NCBI GenBank assembly: GCA_964564015.1
Contig: CAZLZR010000020.1
Span: 1-64,000 of the forward strand
Direction: 5' to 3'
DNA: 64,000 bases
From: Acetivibrio sp964564015
Lineage (GTDB): Bacteria; Bacillota; Clostridia; Acetivibrionales; Acetivibrionaceae
In this document: piece after piece, positions 34,727-43,214 of the stretch
How positions within the stretch are numbered: the first letter of the stretch is position 1
Layout: each line of letters begins with the position of its first letter
Made by a program: the position numbers and the translations under genes
The notes under the pieces: generated by a model
Databases searched by the model: none
What the model was told of the DNA's origin: nothing
Seen by the model: only the letters and a program-made list of their open reading frames with translations

Positions 34727-36640
34727 TTAATCAAACTGCCTAAAGAATTCAAAGGTGCCGTTCTCAAGCACTTCAATACATTCCTCTACCCTGTCGAGTG
34801 GCATTGCTTTTCCCCTGTACAAACTTGTAACGTAGTTATTAATCAGCTTATTTGAATGGCTGATTATCTCCATGCCTAAGTCCTGAATATGCTTTTTATC
34901 TTCATTATCGGGGCAAAAATACTTAATCAAAGTATCTATCAGTAGTTCTTTCCCCCCCAACTGGGCATAGAGCCTGTCAATACAGCCGATGTCAAGATTG
35001 TTTCCTTTTTCCTTTACACTATTATAGACTGTGTAAACATCTTTGCCTGCCTTATTGCTTAGCATGAGATACTTAATAGTCTCTTTGAATTGATTATGCA
35101 ATTTATCTGTCCCCAATGGCTCCTCATCGGACATCCTATCTAATGTGATAATAAAACTTTTATCCTTTTCCTGATTCAGGTAAATATTTTCAATAGTATC
35201 AAAGTTACAGTAAAACTGGCCGTAGTTAACTTCTTTAGATGTGTTGTATAATCTCAAGTGGTTGTGGTCAAAAATCGAATACAATTTCTTTTCACTGTTA
35301 TATCCATTAATTACTGCAATATGGCCAGTGTGGGAATTAAGATAAAAAGGGGTATAGAACAGGTAGTATTCATCAAACCATACACCAACCGGTCTCCCCT
35401 TATCAATAACCTCTGCTACTGCAGAGTGTATATCCTTTTGCCTGTCTATTTCAGTAATTCTCAGTTTGCACCCTAGTTTCTCCAATACTTTGCTGTGAAA
35501 AATTTCCTCCATCCAGTCATCAGACTCTTCAAGACCAAATCCTTTCAAAGAGTATCCTCTTTTAGCACCAATGAAAAATTTAAAGTAATTTACAAGAATA
35601 TCATCTTTACATCCTAAAAGAAGAGCGATGCTTCTGTCCCTGCAATTCATCTGCCTCCAGGACAAGGTGCTGACATACTTCACAGCATTGTTCTCATTAC
35701 TTATATCATCAACGGTTCTAGAGTGTTTGGCTGTTGAATACCCGTCATATATGCCGCCAAATGGATTTGTTTTCTCTCTGACCGTTGACTTGTCATTGAA
35801 CATTTCTTGCTTACCTTTACCATCGTATACGATTTTATAGTTTGTGATATCTGCAATAATATTTCCCTCTTCATCACAAAGTGTTATATCATAACTACTA
35901 CCATCCAACACCCCTGCAGGGCTTACTTCCCTAATATGAACAAAGACTTTGCGAGATATGTCACCATACCAAACCAGGCTGTCATAGGCTACATTACTCC
36001 TATTCTTTTCCGCCATACATCCGATAGCCTCTCCAACCATGCAATCAATCACGTTTGGAGTCACTATGCATCCCCTCAGGGTTTCCACCACCCCTACGGG
36101 AATTTCAAATTCCAGTAATGCTTCTCCATCACCTTTATAGGTAAACAAGTTAATATTCCACAAATTATCTTGCCCGGATTGTTTTGTAAAGACTTTAATG
36201 CTTGAAGCCTTTTTACTTCCGGAGTACCTGTCTTTAAGCTCTATTGTCTCATTTACAGACGCTTTTGGTGTATTTACTTTATACATCAGCCCTTCGGCAT
36301 GTCTAATCCATTTGAAATCCTCCTGACTATCAGTCTCAAGTGATTTACTGGAAATAATAAATTTCAGATGGTCAATTTCTTTTTTTACTAAAGTACGGAT
36401 CTCGCCGGGGTTCTCACTATCCGAAGCGTAAGGAGTAAAAAAAGTCACATCTCTTAGTTCCATAAATCCATCCTGATAATACTTTATAAAAGCATCCTTT
36501 GCTATTTCCATATAAGTACTTGCAGGAATTCCGTCAAATCTGCAACTATTCTGTATACTTTCATGCCTTACAGCACTAAACTCACTTCTGAACGCATCCG
36601 CCCGGATTGCACTTCCGACCTCATTATCAACACATCTCAT
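34727..36640 (-). CDS. DH-like double-hotdog domain fused to a BtrH-like domain
   Basis: 637 residues, no exact family recognised. Residues about 15-290 look like a PKS dehydratase fold: HESIQNSCRFDGIPASTYME recalls the HxxxGxxxxP/YLEMA motif and VIDCMVGEAIG supplies a possible Asp. Residues about 320-637 carry the BtrH-like domain with Cys in QMNCRDRSIALL, His in SHTGHIAVINGYN and Asp in IFDHNHLR. There is no adenylation or carrier domain. It may act in trans on chains held by the megasynthases, for example dehydrating and then transferring. GGGGGAG lies only three bases before the ATG. Gene context: follows the GalT-like gene by 89 bases. Confidence 0.6.
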   Translation of the reverse strand: MRCVDNEVGSAIRADAFRSEFSAVRHESIQNSCRFDGIPASTYMEIAKDAFIKYYQDGFMELRDVTFFTPYASDSENPGEIRTLVKKEIDHLKFIISSKSLETDSQEDFKWIRHAEGLMYKVNTPKASVNETIELKDRYSGSKKASSIKVFTKQSGQDNLWNINLFTYKGDGEALLEFEIPVGVVETLRGCIVTPNVIDCMVGEAIGCMAEKNRSNVAYDSLVWYGDISRKVFVHIREVSPAGVLDGSSYDITLCDEEGNIIADITNYKIVYDGKGKQEMFNDKSTVREKTNPFGGIYDGYSTAKHSRTVDDISNENNAVKYVSTLSWRQMNCRDRSIALLLGCKDDILVNYFKFFIGAKRGYSLKGFGLEESDDWMEEIFHSKVLEKLGCKLRITEIDRQKDIHSAVAEVIDKGRPVGVWFDEYYLFYTPFYLNSHTGHIAVINGYNSEKKLYSIFDHNHLRLYNTSKEVNYGQFYCNFDTIENIYLNQEKDKSFIITLDRMSDEEPLGTDKLHNQFKETIKYLMLSNKAGKDVYTVYNSVKEKGNNLDIGCIDRLYAQLGGKELLIDTLIKYFCPDNEDKKHIQDLGMEIISHSNKLINNYVTSLYRGKAMPLDRVEECIEVLENGTFEFFRQFD

Positions 36641-36729
36641 GTACTCCCCCCTATTCCTAAACCTTTATTTATTACTTTCCACTCTTTAAAATACTCTTAT
36701 AGCTTTGCATATTCGCTGCGCAGGCCATA

Positions 36730-37701
36730 TCAGGTGCTATCCCTATAGCAGATATATGCCTTTCTCAGTTCCTCTGACTTTTCCTCAGGTTCTGTAGGAT
36801 TAACGTGTGCCCAGGCCCCGGTCTCCCCCGCAGCATTATATTTTTGGCTAAACTCCGACCTTACAGGAGAATAGAACTCCACATGAAAGTGATAGTTTTC
36901 TTCCGTACAGCCGCTGTTCACGGGCGCCTGGTGGACACACATCATATAGGGAAACCTGAAGCCATACAAAGCATCAAAAGCTCCTGTTACGTCCTTTAAA
37001 ATCCTTGCGAAGTTCAACTTCTCATCTTTGTTAAACTCTATAAGACTCCTCCTGTGATTTTTGCTCACGATATATACTTCATAAGGACATTCACTGAAAG
37101 ATGGAACAAAAGCAGAAAAATCCCTGTTTTCCGTAATTACCCTTCTTCCGGATGCAGTTTCAACTTCGAGCATATCGCAAATTAAGCAGGAATTATTCTT
37201 CCGCTGATAGTCACGGCATGATTCAATCTCTATTTCTATTCGTTTAGGTATATACGGGTAGGCATATATCTGACCATGTGGATGAGGAATTGTTGCCCCT
37301 ACCATTTCACCCCTGTTTTCAAAGATATAAATGTATTTAATCTTTCTATCTTCCTTCAGGGAATTGAACCTTTCCACCCATAGGTTTACCAGTTTTTCTA
37401 CCTGGTTTGTTGAAAGCTGCCATAAACTTTTGTTATGCTCACTTGAGTATAATACTACCTCGCATTTCCCATATGCGTTTTTACGTCTTGATACTTCACC
37501 TTCGGAAACAGTATCTATGTATGCCTCCTTAGAAAGGGAAGGAAAATCATTATCATAACTTATTACATCATATCTATCCGGGACTTTCCCCGTTCCAGGA
37601 CAAAAGGGACACCAATCCTTTGGCATATCAGGCCTTCCCTGTCTTTTAGGCGCAATAATCACCCAATCTCTTATTAATGGATTCCAACGCAATTCTGACA
37701 T
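36730..37701 (-). CDS. GalT-like nucleotidylyltransferase
   Basis: 323 residues of the galactose-1-phosphate uridylyltransferase family, with the active-site HPHGQ motif (IPHPHGQIYAYPYIP) where His carries the UMP intermediate, and zinc-type CPFC near residue 31. In Leloir metabolism GalT swaps UMP from UDP-glucose to galactose-1-phosphate. Here it sits among heptose-phosphate genes where an HddC/HldE-type nucleotidylyltransferase is expected, so it may activate a heptose-1-phosphate as a nucleotide sugar. That assignment is inference. No galK or galE is adjacent. Confidence 0.85.
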   Translation of the reverse strand: MSELRWNPLIRDWVIIAPKRQGRPDMPKDWCPFCPGTGKVPDRYDVISYDNDFPSLSKEAYIDTVSEGEVSRRKNAYGKCEVVLYSSEHNKSLWQLSTNQVEKLVNLWVERFNSLKEDRKIKYIYIFENRGEMVGATIPHPHGQIYAYPYIPKRIEIEIESCRDYQRKNNSCLICDMLEVETASGRRVITENRDFSAFVPSFSECPYEVYIVSKNHRRSLIEFNKDEKLNFARILKDVTGAFDALYGFRFPYMMCVHQAPVNSGCTEENYHFHVEFYSPVRSEFSQKYNAAGETGAWAHVNPTEPEEKSEELRKAYICYRDST

Positions 37702-37719
37702 AAAACCTACCTACCGTCC

Positions 37720-38727
37720 TCATAATTTTGCCCATATCAGGTTTTGCAAATTTCTTGATTTCAAAATCTCTTTTGTCTTTTCCAACGAAATGCATGCAGC
37801 TTTTGTTACCTGCTCGGCAGCCAGCTTGTTTTGGTTCTCCCTTCCCAGTGTTTCACCAAGCTTTATATAGAATTTGATCAGCAGGATATCTTTATCTCCC
37901 CAAAATTCACCCTTTTCCTGAGCAATCCTTAAAGCTTCCATAAAACCATCAGTGTCGACAGCTGCTTTCTGTTCATAGTAATGCTTGATTCTTGCTCGTG
38001 ATACTGTTGGTTTACCCTGTGGTATCCTATACAGTGAAGGAATTCCAGGAGAATAAATGTATTCCCCTCCTCCGGCAGAATACCGTAACCATGCATGCTG
38101 ATCCTCCGAGACTATCTGCGCCGGAAATGGATATCTATAAGCAACATCGGTTCTTACGGCCGTTGAAGAGGTCAGGTTTGTATAACCTTTTTCAGTTCCG
38201 ATCTGTATCCAGGCATCCCTGCCCTGAGTAAGGTTTTCCCTGTGACCCTCAAGTATTTCCAGAATTGACTGGGTCAAATACTTCTCTTCAACCAGTTCAT
38301 TATTTTCATCGATAACCTTGAAGGTAGAATAGACTACCGCTGCCTGAGAATTTTGCACAAACTCCCTTCTCACAACTTCAAGCCTTTCAGGATGGGATAT
38401 ATCATCGGAATCATTATAAAGTATAAATGGAGAACCATTTTCATAGGCCCACTTTATAGCTGTATTTCTGCATACCCCTGGTCCATCGTTTGTGTCCTTA
38501 AAAATCACTTGAATTTTCTCGGGACACCTTTCTCTTACTTTCTTCAAATACTCCCTGGCCTCAGCACATGGCGACATATCATCAACAATTACTATTTGCC
38601 AGTTTGTATCTGTCTGTTTAAATATCCCGTCTATTGCCTGTTCCAGATAAAACCTGCTTTTATCATTATCATTTCCCCAGTGAGCCATTACAAAAGTTGC
38701 AGTTCCCGTGGAAAAATCCATACTCAT
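37720..38727 (-). CDS. Family 2 glycosyltransferase
   Basis: About 335 residues with a GT-A fold: ATFVMAHWGN opens the nucleotide-binding strand, VIVDDMSP follows, and YNDSDDISH is the DXD-like metal site. The C-terminal third is helical. GT2 enzymes invert configuration using nucleotide sugars. In this cluster it probably attaches heptose or a second sugar; the acceptor is unknown. GGGAG seven bases before the ATG at 38727 is a better start than the ATG at 38748. The stop lies 18 bases before the GalT-like start, so they are coupled. Confidence 0.85.
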   Translation of the reverse strand: MSMDFSTGTATFVMAHWGNDNDKSRFYLEQAIDGIFKQTDTNWQIVIVDDMSPCAEAREYLKKVRERCPEKIQVIFKDTNDGPGVCRNTAIKWAYENGSPFILYNDSDDISHPERLEVVRREFVQNSQAAVVYSTFKVIDENNELVEEKYLTQSILEILEGHRENLTQGRDAWIQIGTEKGYTNLTSSTAVRTDVAYRYPFPAQIVSEDQHAWLRYSAGGGEYIYSPGIPSLYRIPQGKPTVSRARIKHYYEQKAAVDTDGFMEALRIAQEKGEFWGDKDILLIKFYIKLGETLGRENQNKLAAEQVTKAACISLEKTKEILKSRNLQNLIWAKL

Positions 38728-38764
38728 ATTTTCACTCCCTATCCGCATTTTTTACTTCTTAATA

Positions 38765-39319
38765 TTAAAATATATAGTTTTCAGCCACCCACATTGTAAT
38801 AGCATAAATTATCGCAGTATGAATATTTTCAATCTGCTCCATATTGTCCGAAGCTACAATAACAGGTATGTCAGCCATCGTTGCCAGCTTTCCTCCTCCC
38901 ATGCCCGTGAGCCCTATCACCTGCATACCGAGCCCCCGGGCAGCTAAAGCTCCTTCCAATACGTTGGGTGAATTTCCACTGCCACTTATGCAAATTAACA
39001 AATCTGAAGGTTGAGCCATATTTTCAATTTGTGAGCGGAATATTTGGTTATAGCCCTCATTTTCTGCAATTGAAGTAATTGTCGACATACTTGAGTTAAG
39101 ACTAAACATACTTGAGCCTGAATTACTCCTTTTTACAGTTCTTGATAGTATATCGACAAAAAGATTTGCATTTGATCCGCTTCCTCCATTACCACAAACA
39201 AATACATGCCTGTTACCGGATATGGTGTCAAGTACAAGGCGGGCAGCACTTTCAACTTTCTGCACAGGTATAGCATTTATGCCTTTGCAAAAACAATCTA
39301 TCATAGGTGCCAATGTCAT
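38765..39319 (-). CDS. gmhA: Phosphoheptose isomerase (GmhA-type SIS protein)
   Basis: 184 residues, the normal GmhA length. VFVCGNGGSGSNANLFVDIL is the phosphosugar-binding SIS signature and SGSGNSPNVLEGALAARGLG the second half. It converts sedoheptulose 7-phosphate to D-glycero-D-manno-heptose 7-phosphate. It starts 34 bases after the heptose kinase stop with AAGGAAGG upstream. A second SIS domain of the same kind is fused to a phosphatase at 41.7 kb, so the cluster has two. Confidence 0.88.
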   Translation of the reverse strand: MTLAPMIDCFCKGINAIPVQKVESAARLVLDTISGNRHVFVCGNGGSGSNANLFVDILSRTVKRSNSGSSMFSLNSSMSTITSIAENEGYNQIFRSQIENMAQPSDLLICISGSGNSPNVLEGALAARGLGMQVIGLTGMGGGKLATMADIPVIVASDNMEQIENIHTAIIYAITMWVAENYIF

Positions 39320-39353
39320 TTTAATAACCTTCCTTAGCCCATTAATTTTTTAT

Positions 39354-40325
39354 TTAACTGCATAAAAACTTCTTTGTTCCATGTCTTTCAAAGTTGAATT
39401 CAAACTCTTTGAGATTTCCCAATGCAAGTCGCACAGAATTGTGCAATTCCGGTCGACAAAAAACCAGAAGAAATCCTCCTCCCCCTGCTCCCGTAATCTT
39501 AGCTGCCGACGCACCGGCCTCAAAAGCCTTATCAATAGTTTGGTTTATCCAACTGTTGCTTATTTCGCCGGCAAGCTGCTTCTTCATAACCCAACCCTCG
39601 TGCATCAACTCTCCAAACTTCTTGATATCAGCTCTTGTTATAACATCGATGGCCTTTACAACCTGATTTTTCATATCCCTGAGTATGGGTCTTGTGTTAT
39701 TTATAAGCTGGTTTTGTTCTTTAAGGATTCCTTCCGCTTTGCGTCCAACACCTGTATAAAATAACAACAGGTGCTCTTTCAGAGCTTGGTAAATATCGTA
39801 TCCAGGATCAACAGCCTGAATCTCTACATCACCATCCGACTTGAACGTCAAAACACGCATTCCTCCAAATGCAGCTATATACTGATCCTGCTTTCCTATT
39901 GGCTTGCCAAGGATGTTGATTTCAATATTGCATGCAAGATGTGCCAGCGTATCTGCCTTCACTTCAATTCCTTTATAAGTATATAAAGCGTTTAAAAGAC
40001 CTACTGTCAAACTGCTTGAAGATCCCAGACCGCTTCCCGTATGTGGAATATCTGAAAGGATTGTAATTTCAATACCTTTCTTAATTCCTGTTAGACGCAG
40101 TGCCTCTCTTATCAAATCATGATTGATTTCATCAACTGAATCGACATTTTCCTCTTCAAAACATTTTATATGTATCCGCCCATCATAGCTTTCCTTTAAA
40201 ATAACGTATATATATTTGTTTATCGTACAGCTTAAAACACAGCCGTCCTCCATTGACCAGAACCTTTCCAAGTCAGTTCCGCCACCAAAGAAGCTAATTC
40301 TGAGCGGTGTTCTTGTTACAATCAA
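39354..40325 (-). CDS. hddA: Heptose 7-phosphate 1-kinase (HddA-type GHMP kinase)
   Basis: 323 residues of the GHMP kinase family with RTPLRISFFGGGTDLE at the N-terminus, the ATP loop GSGLGSSSS at about 97-105 and AAKITGAGGGGF near the C-terminus. It matches D-glycero-alpha-D-manno-heptose 7-phosphate kinase, which phosphorylates C1 in the GDP-heptose route. The start is TTG at 40325, five bases after AGGGGTG. It lies between the epimerase and phosphoheptose isomerase genes with gaps of about 33 bases. Confidence 0.88.
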   Translation of the reverse strand: MIVTRTPLRISFFGGGTDLERFWSMEDGCVLSCTINKYIYVILKESYDGRIHIKCFEEENVDSVDEINHDLIREALRLTGIKKGIEITILSDIPHTGSGLGSSSSLTVGLLNALYTYKGIEVKADTLAHLACNIEINILGKPIGKQDQYIAAFGGMRVLTFKSDGDVEIQAVDPGYDIYQALKEHLLLFYTGVGRKAEGILKEQNQLINNTRPILRDMKNQVVKAIDVITRADIKKFGELMHEGWVMKKQLAGEISNSWINQTIDKAFEAGASAAKITGAGGGGFLLVFCRPELHNSVRLALGNLKEFEFNFERHGTKKFLCS

Positions 40326-40358
40326 GATATCACCCCTAAATTCAGTTTACTTGAAACT

Positions 40359-41483
40359 TCACTGCCTCTGTATTCCTGACTTCATGATAGCTGTTTTATT
40401 TTTCATATCTCTCATTGCCGATGCAAAATAATCTTCAAGGTTTTGCGCTTTATTGAGATATTCAAGATAATCTGCAATCATGTTGCGCAGGTTTTTTTGA
40501 GGTTTCCATCCCAACGCCTCAAGTTTCGCAGGTGAAGATACTATATGACGCACATCCCCCACCCTGAATTCACCATTCATTACAGGCCTCAAACTGCTAT
40601 TCATATATTCGGATATTTCTTTATAAAACTCCAATACTGTTGTACTAATACCGCTACCTACATTGAAAGACTGATAATCGGCATCAGAATTTTCAAGCAC
40701 ACACATATTAGCACTTACCACGTCATCAATATGAATATAATCCCTCTGCAGCATCCCATCTTCAAAAATTACCGGTGACCGTCCCAGTGTCAGTAGTGTT
40801 GCAAAGCTTCTCAATATCCCCGTATACATGTTATAAAATGACTGTCTTTTTCCAAGTGTAATTGAATACCTGAGGCATACCACAGGAACACCGTGCCTGC
40901 GGCCAAGATTGTGGCCAATCAGTTCCTGGGAATACTTTGATATGGCGTACTGAGTATTGGGATTGACAAGTTTCTCCTCAGCGTGAAGGTTTTTCAGAAT
41001 TTCTCCGCAGATGGGACAGACATGTTCCCACTGTCCTTTTGCCAGTCGCTCAATTGTTCTTGACATCGGCTGGAATTCACCATGCTGTGGGCAAATATAT
41101 TGACCTTCTCCATATATTGCCTGTGAAGAAGCTATTATAACCTTTTTAACATCCAGTTTTTTCTCCGCTATAACTTCAAAAAGCATTGAGGTTCCAACGC
41201 TGTTAACATCGAAAAATGTGCTGTAGTCGGGGAGATATCCCTGATGTGCTCCCTCGTGAAAAACAACATCAACACCCTTCAGTGCTTTCGACACTGCATC
41301 TTTGTCCCGAACATCACCAATAATTAATTCTGCATCCTCAGGTAAATAATCCGGCATTCTTCCCCCCGGATGCACCGGTTCAGTTAACGCATCAAGTATC
41401 CTTACCTTATATCCTTTAGCCAGCAATGCATCAACAATATGTGAACCAATAAACCCTGCACCACCTGTAACAAGTGCTAACAT
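40359..41483 (-). CDS. NAD-dependent sugar epimerase/dehydratase with inserted zinc-ribbon-like loop
   Basis: 374 residues, extended SDR: GGAGFIGSHI at the N-terminus for NAD and YAISK for catalysis. Between SSQAIYGEG and the YxxxK motif there is an insert with CPQHGEFQP and CPICGEIL, a four-Cys arrangement like that of dTDP-L-rhamnose 4-epimerase-type SDRs. It probably epimerises a nucleotide heptose at C4 or C3; the substrate is not readable from sequence. It is the first gene after the palindromic element and terminator, with AGGAGG seven bases before ATG, and so starts the second transcription unit. Confidence 0.85.
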   Translation of the reverse strand: MLALVTGGAGFIGSHIVDALLAKGYKVRILDALTEPVHPGGRMPDYLPEDAELIIGDVRDKDAVSKALKGVDVVFHEGAHQGYLPDYSTFFDVNSVGTSMLFEVIAEKKLDVKKVIIASSQAIYGEGQYICPQHGEFQPMSRTIERLAKGQWEHVCPICGEILKNLHAEEKLVNPNTQYAISKYSQELIGHNLGRRHGVPVVCLRYSITLGKRQSFYNMYTGILRSFATLLTLGRSPVIFEDGMLQRDYIHIDDVVSANMCVLENSDADYQSFNVGSGISTTVLEFYKEISEYMNSSLRPVMNGEFRVGDVRHIVSSPAKLEALGWKPQKNLRNMIADYLEYLNKAQNLEDYFASAMRDMKNKTAIMKSGIQRQ

Positions 41484-41512
41484 AAAAAACCTCCTATGAT
41501 TCTCAAATTATC

Positions 41513-41646
41513 ACTCAACTTTCCCACATATAGCATTTTGAGGCTCTGGTTGCTCGCATGTTAAGGGAAAAAAGTTTACTTTTTGACCGCAGCGAGCAAT
41601 GCTACGTGAGCAGCAAAGAGCCCAAAATGCTGTAGGAAAGTTGAGT
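41513..41646. repeat. Long palindromic element, copy 2
   Basis: A 134-bp imperfect palindrome with ends ACTCAACTTTCCCAC and GGAAAGTTGAGT; it matches the reverse complement of the 21541-21671 element, including the GAGGCTCTGGTTGCTC block and the asymmetric GCAGCAAAGAGC block. It lies in the 254-base gap between the epimerase gene and the SIS-phosphatase gene. Both copies are followed by TTATTATTT on the plus strand. Confidence 0.7.
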
Positions 41647-41687
41647 TATTATTTCAAGAAAATTCGTTTCACTCATGAACTCTAAAA

Positions 41688-41709
41688 AAGTGCCTGTTTT
41701 AAGGCACTT
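41688..41709 (-). terminator. Intrinsic terminator of the megasynthase block
   Basis: On the minus strand AAGTGCCT, a short loop and AGGCACTT are followed by TTTT, about 30 bases after the stop of the SIS-phosphatase gene. This ends the first transcription unit of the cluster. Confidence 0.75.
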
Positions 41710-41737
41710 GTAAATAGACTATTAAACTACTCCACAT

Positions 41738-42892
41738 TTATTTTATACTACACAGTAAAGATGATTGTTCTTCCATTCTTATAGGGTTTTGCCTGAAATT
41801 TTTACTTAATATCAAATCTACAGCTTCGGGCAGATCAAGAGCAAAATAGTCAGGGACAACATTACGGTTATCAGAAACCAGTTTGTTACCGGATAGCAAG
41901 ATTGTTGTCAGCCCGCTTCTCTGTCCTGCCTCAATGTCAGTGTAGCTGTCTCCAATCATTACCCCATTCTTCCTATCTATTGGAAGTTCTTCAAAAGCTT
42001 GTACAATCATTCCATCTTTCGGTTTACGGCATTTACAGTTGTCAACCGGGGTATGGGGACAATAATAAAATTTGCTTATCATTGCACCCTTGCTGTATAA
42101 AGCACTGTCCATACGATTATGTATATCTTTAAGCTCATCAAGCCCAATAATTTTGTGCCCGACAGCAGCCTGATTTGTTACTACAACAACTGCATATCCC
42201 TTTTCATTGAGCTTTCGGATTGCTTCTTCAACACCAGGAAGGAATTCGAATTCTTCCCAGGTCTTAATATAGTCCGGTCTGTTTCTATTTATCACCCCAT
42301 CTCTATCCAGAAAGACAACAGGCATCTTAAGTTCTCTCTTAAGTTGAACCGCCCAACTGTGACACAAAAATGTGTGCACCGAATCGGTTTGCTCCATTGT
42401 TTCTCCTTTTACATCATAGAGCACATGCGAATATTCTGTCAGACCTTGATGCGAGCCACCCGCTACAGATACAACTCGAAGCCCTTTTTTAAAACTGAAT
42501 TTTGCACCTTCTACCAGGTTTTTGTGTGGTGTACCTGATGAAAATATTATTACAAGGTCGCCGGGCATGGCACAAGCCTTTAAATACTCAACATACACAC
42601 TGTCCGTTGAAATATCATTCGAAACAGCTGTAAAAAAGGGCATATTATCAGAAAGTGCAATCACTTTGATTCCAAGCCCGAGCATATTGGAAATATTTTC
42701 ACCGGAATTCTTCATAAGGTCGTTGGCAAAGTGTGAAACTGTTATACTACTTGCTCCATTCCCTACAACATATATTGTACGCCTTTGCTGGACAGCCCGT
42801 TTAATTTCGGACAGAATACTGTCATAGGGCAGCTGTTCAAGGGAAGAAACAAGCTTGATCACATTTTTTAAATAATTAGCAATTGTTGTCAC
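41738..42892 (-). CDS. Phosphoheptose isomerase/heptose bisphosphate phosphatase fusion (GmhA-GmhB type)
   Basis: About 384 residues. The N-terminal 190 are a SIS domain (VVGNGASSITVSHFANDLM), and the rest is a HAD-type phosphatase with DRDGVINRNRPDYI, VVTNQAAVG, the zinc loop CPHTPVDNCKCRKP and GDSYTDIEAG, all GmhB marks. It would do two steps: sedoheptulose 7-phosphate isomerisation and removal of the C7 phosphate after kinase action, giving heptose 1-phosphate. The fusion is the striking point. I prefer the GTG at 42892, five bases after GGGAGG, over the ATG at 42910, which has no ribosome site. It is last in the megasynthase transcription unit. Confidence 0.85.
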   Translation of the reverse strand: MTTIANYLKNVIKLVSSLEQLPYDSILSEIKRAVQQRRTIYVVGNGASSITVSHFANDLMKNSGENISNMLGLGIKVIALSDNMPFFTAVSNDISTDSVYVEYLKACAMPGDLVIIFSSGTPHKNLVEGAKFSFKKGLRVVSVAGGSHQGLTEYSHVLYDVKGETMEQTDSVHTFLCHSWAVQLKRELKMPVVFLDRDGVINRNRPDYIKTWEEFEFLPGVEEAIRKLNEKGYAVVVVTNQAAVGHKIIGLDELKDIHNRMDSALYSKGAMISKFYYCPHTPVDNCKCRKPKDGMIVQAFEELPIDRKNGVMIGDSYTDIEAGQRSGLTTILLSGNKLVSDNRNVVPDYFALDLPEAVDLILSKNFRQNPIRMEEQSSLLCSIK

Positions 42893-42968
42893 ATTAACCT
42901 CCCATGTCATTGAAAAGCAGTAATAATTTATTGCCTGCCCTCCTTAATAGAAATAGTGCTCATTAATT

Positions 42969-43214
42969 TCAACAAGATTTTTCTTCTATAAATTCCACCA
43001 GACTTTTTAGTGTTCTAAAATTTTTCATATCAATTATGTCGTCTTGAAACTCAATATTGAATTCTTTCTCAATCTCAACAACCAGTCTGATAAAGCTTAT
43101 TGAATTAATATTGAGGATCGATAGGCTATCCTCAAGCCTTATCCCTGCCTCATAATCCACATCGAATTTTTCCTTCAGTATGGATATTAATCTAGAGCCT
43201 GCATCCCTCTGCAT
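42969..43214 (-). CDS. Discrete acyl carrier protein
   Basis: 81 residues, acidic and helical, with the phosphopantetheine Ser in ININSISF (S38). Free ACPs in such clusters hold starter or tailoring units. Its start (ATG 43214, five bases after GGAGGG) overlaps the aldolase gene by 23 bases, so the two are coupled; it may carry an intermediate made from the aldolase product. A TTG form beginning at 43235 lacks a ribosome site. Confidence 0.8.
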   Translation of the reverse strand: MQRDAGSRLISILKEKFDVDYEAGIRLEDSLSILNINSISFIRLVVEIEKEFNIEFQDDIIDMKNFRTLKSLVEFIEEKSC

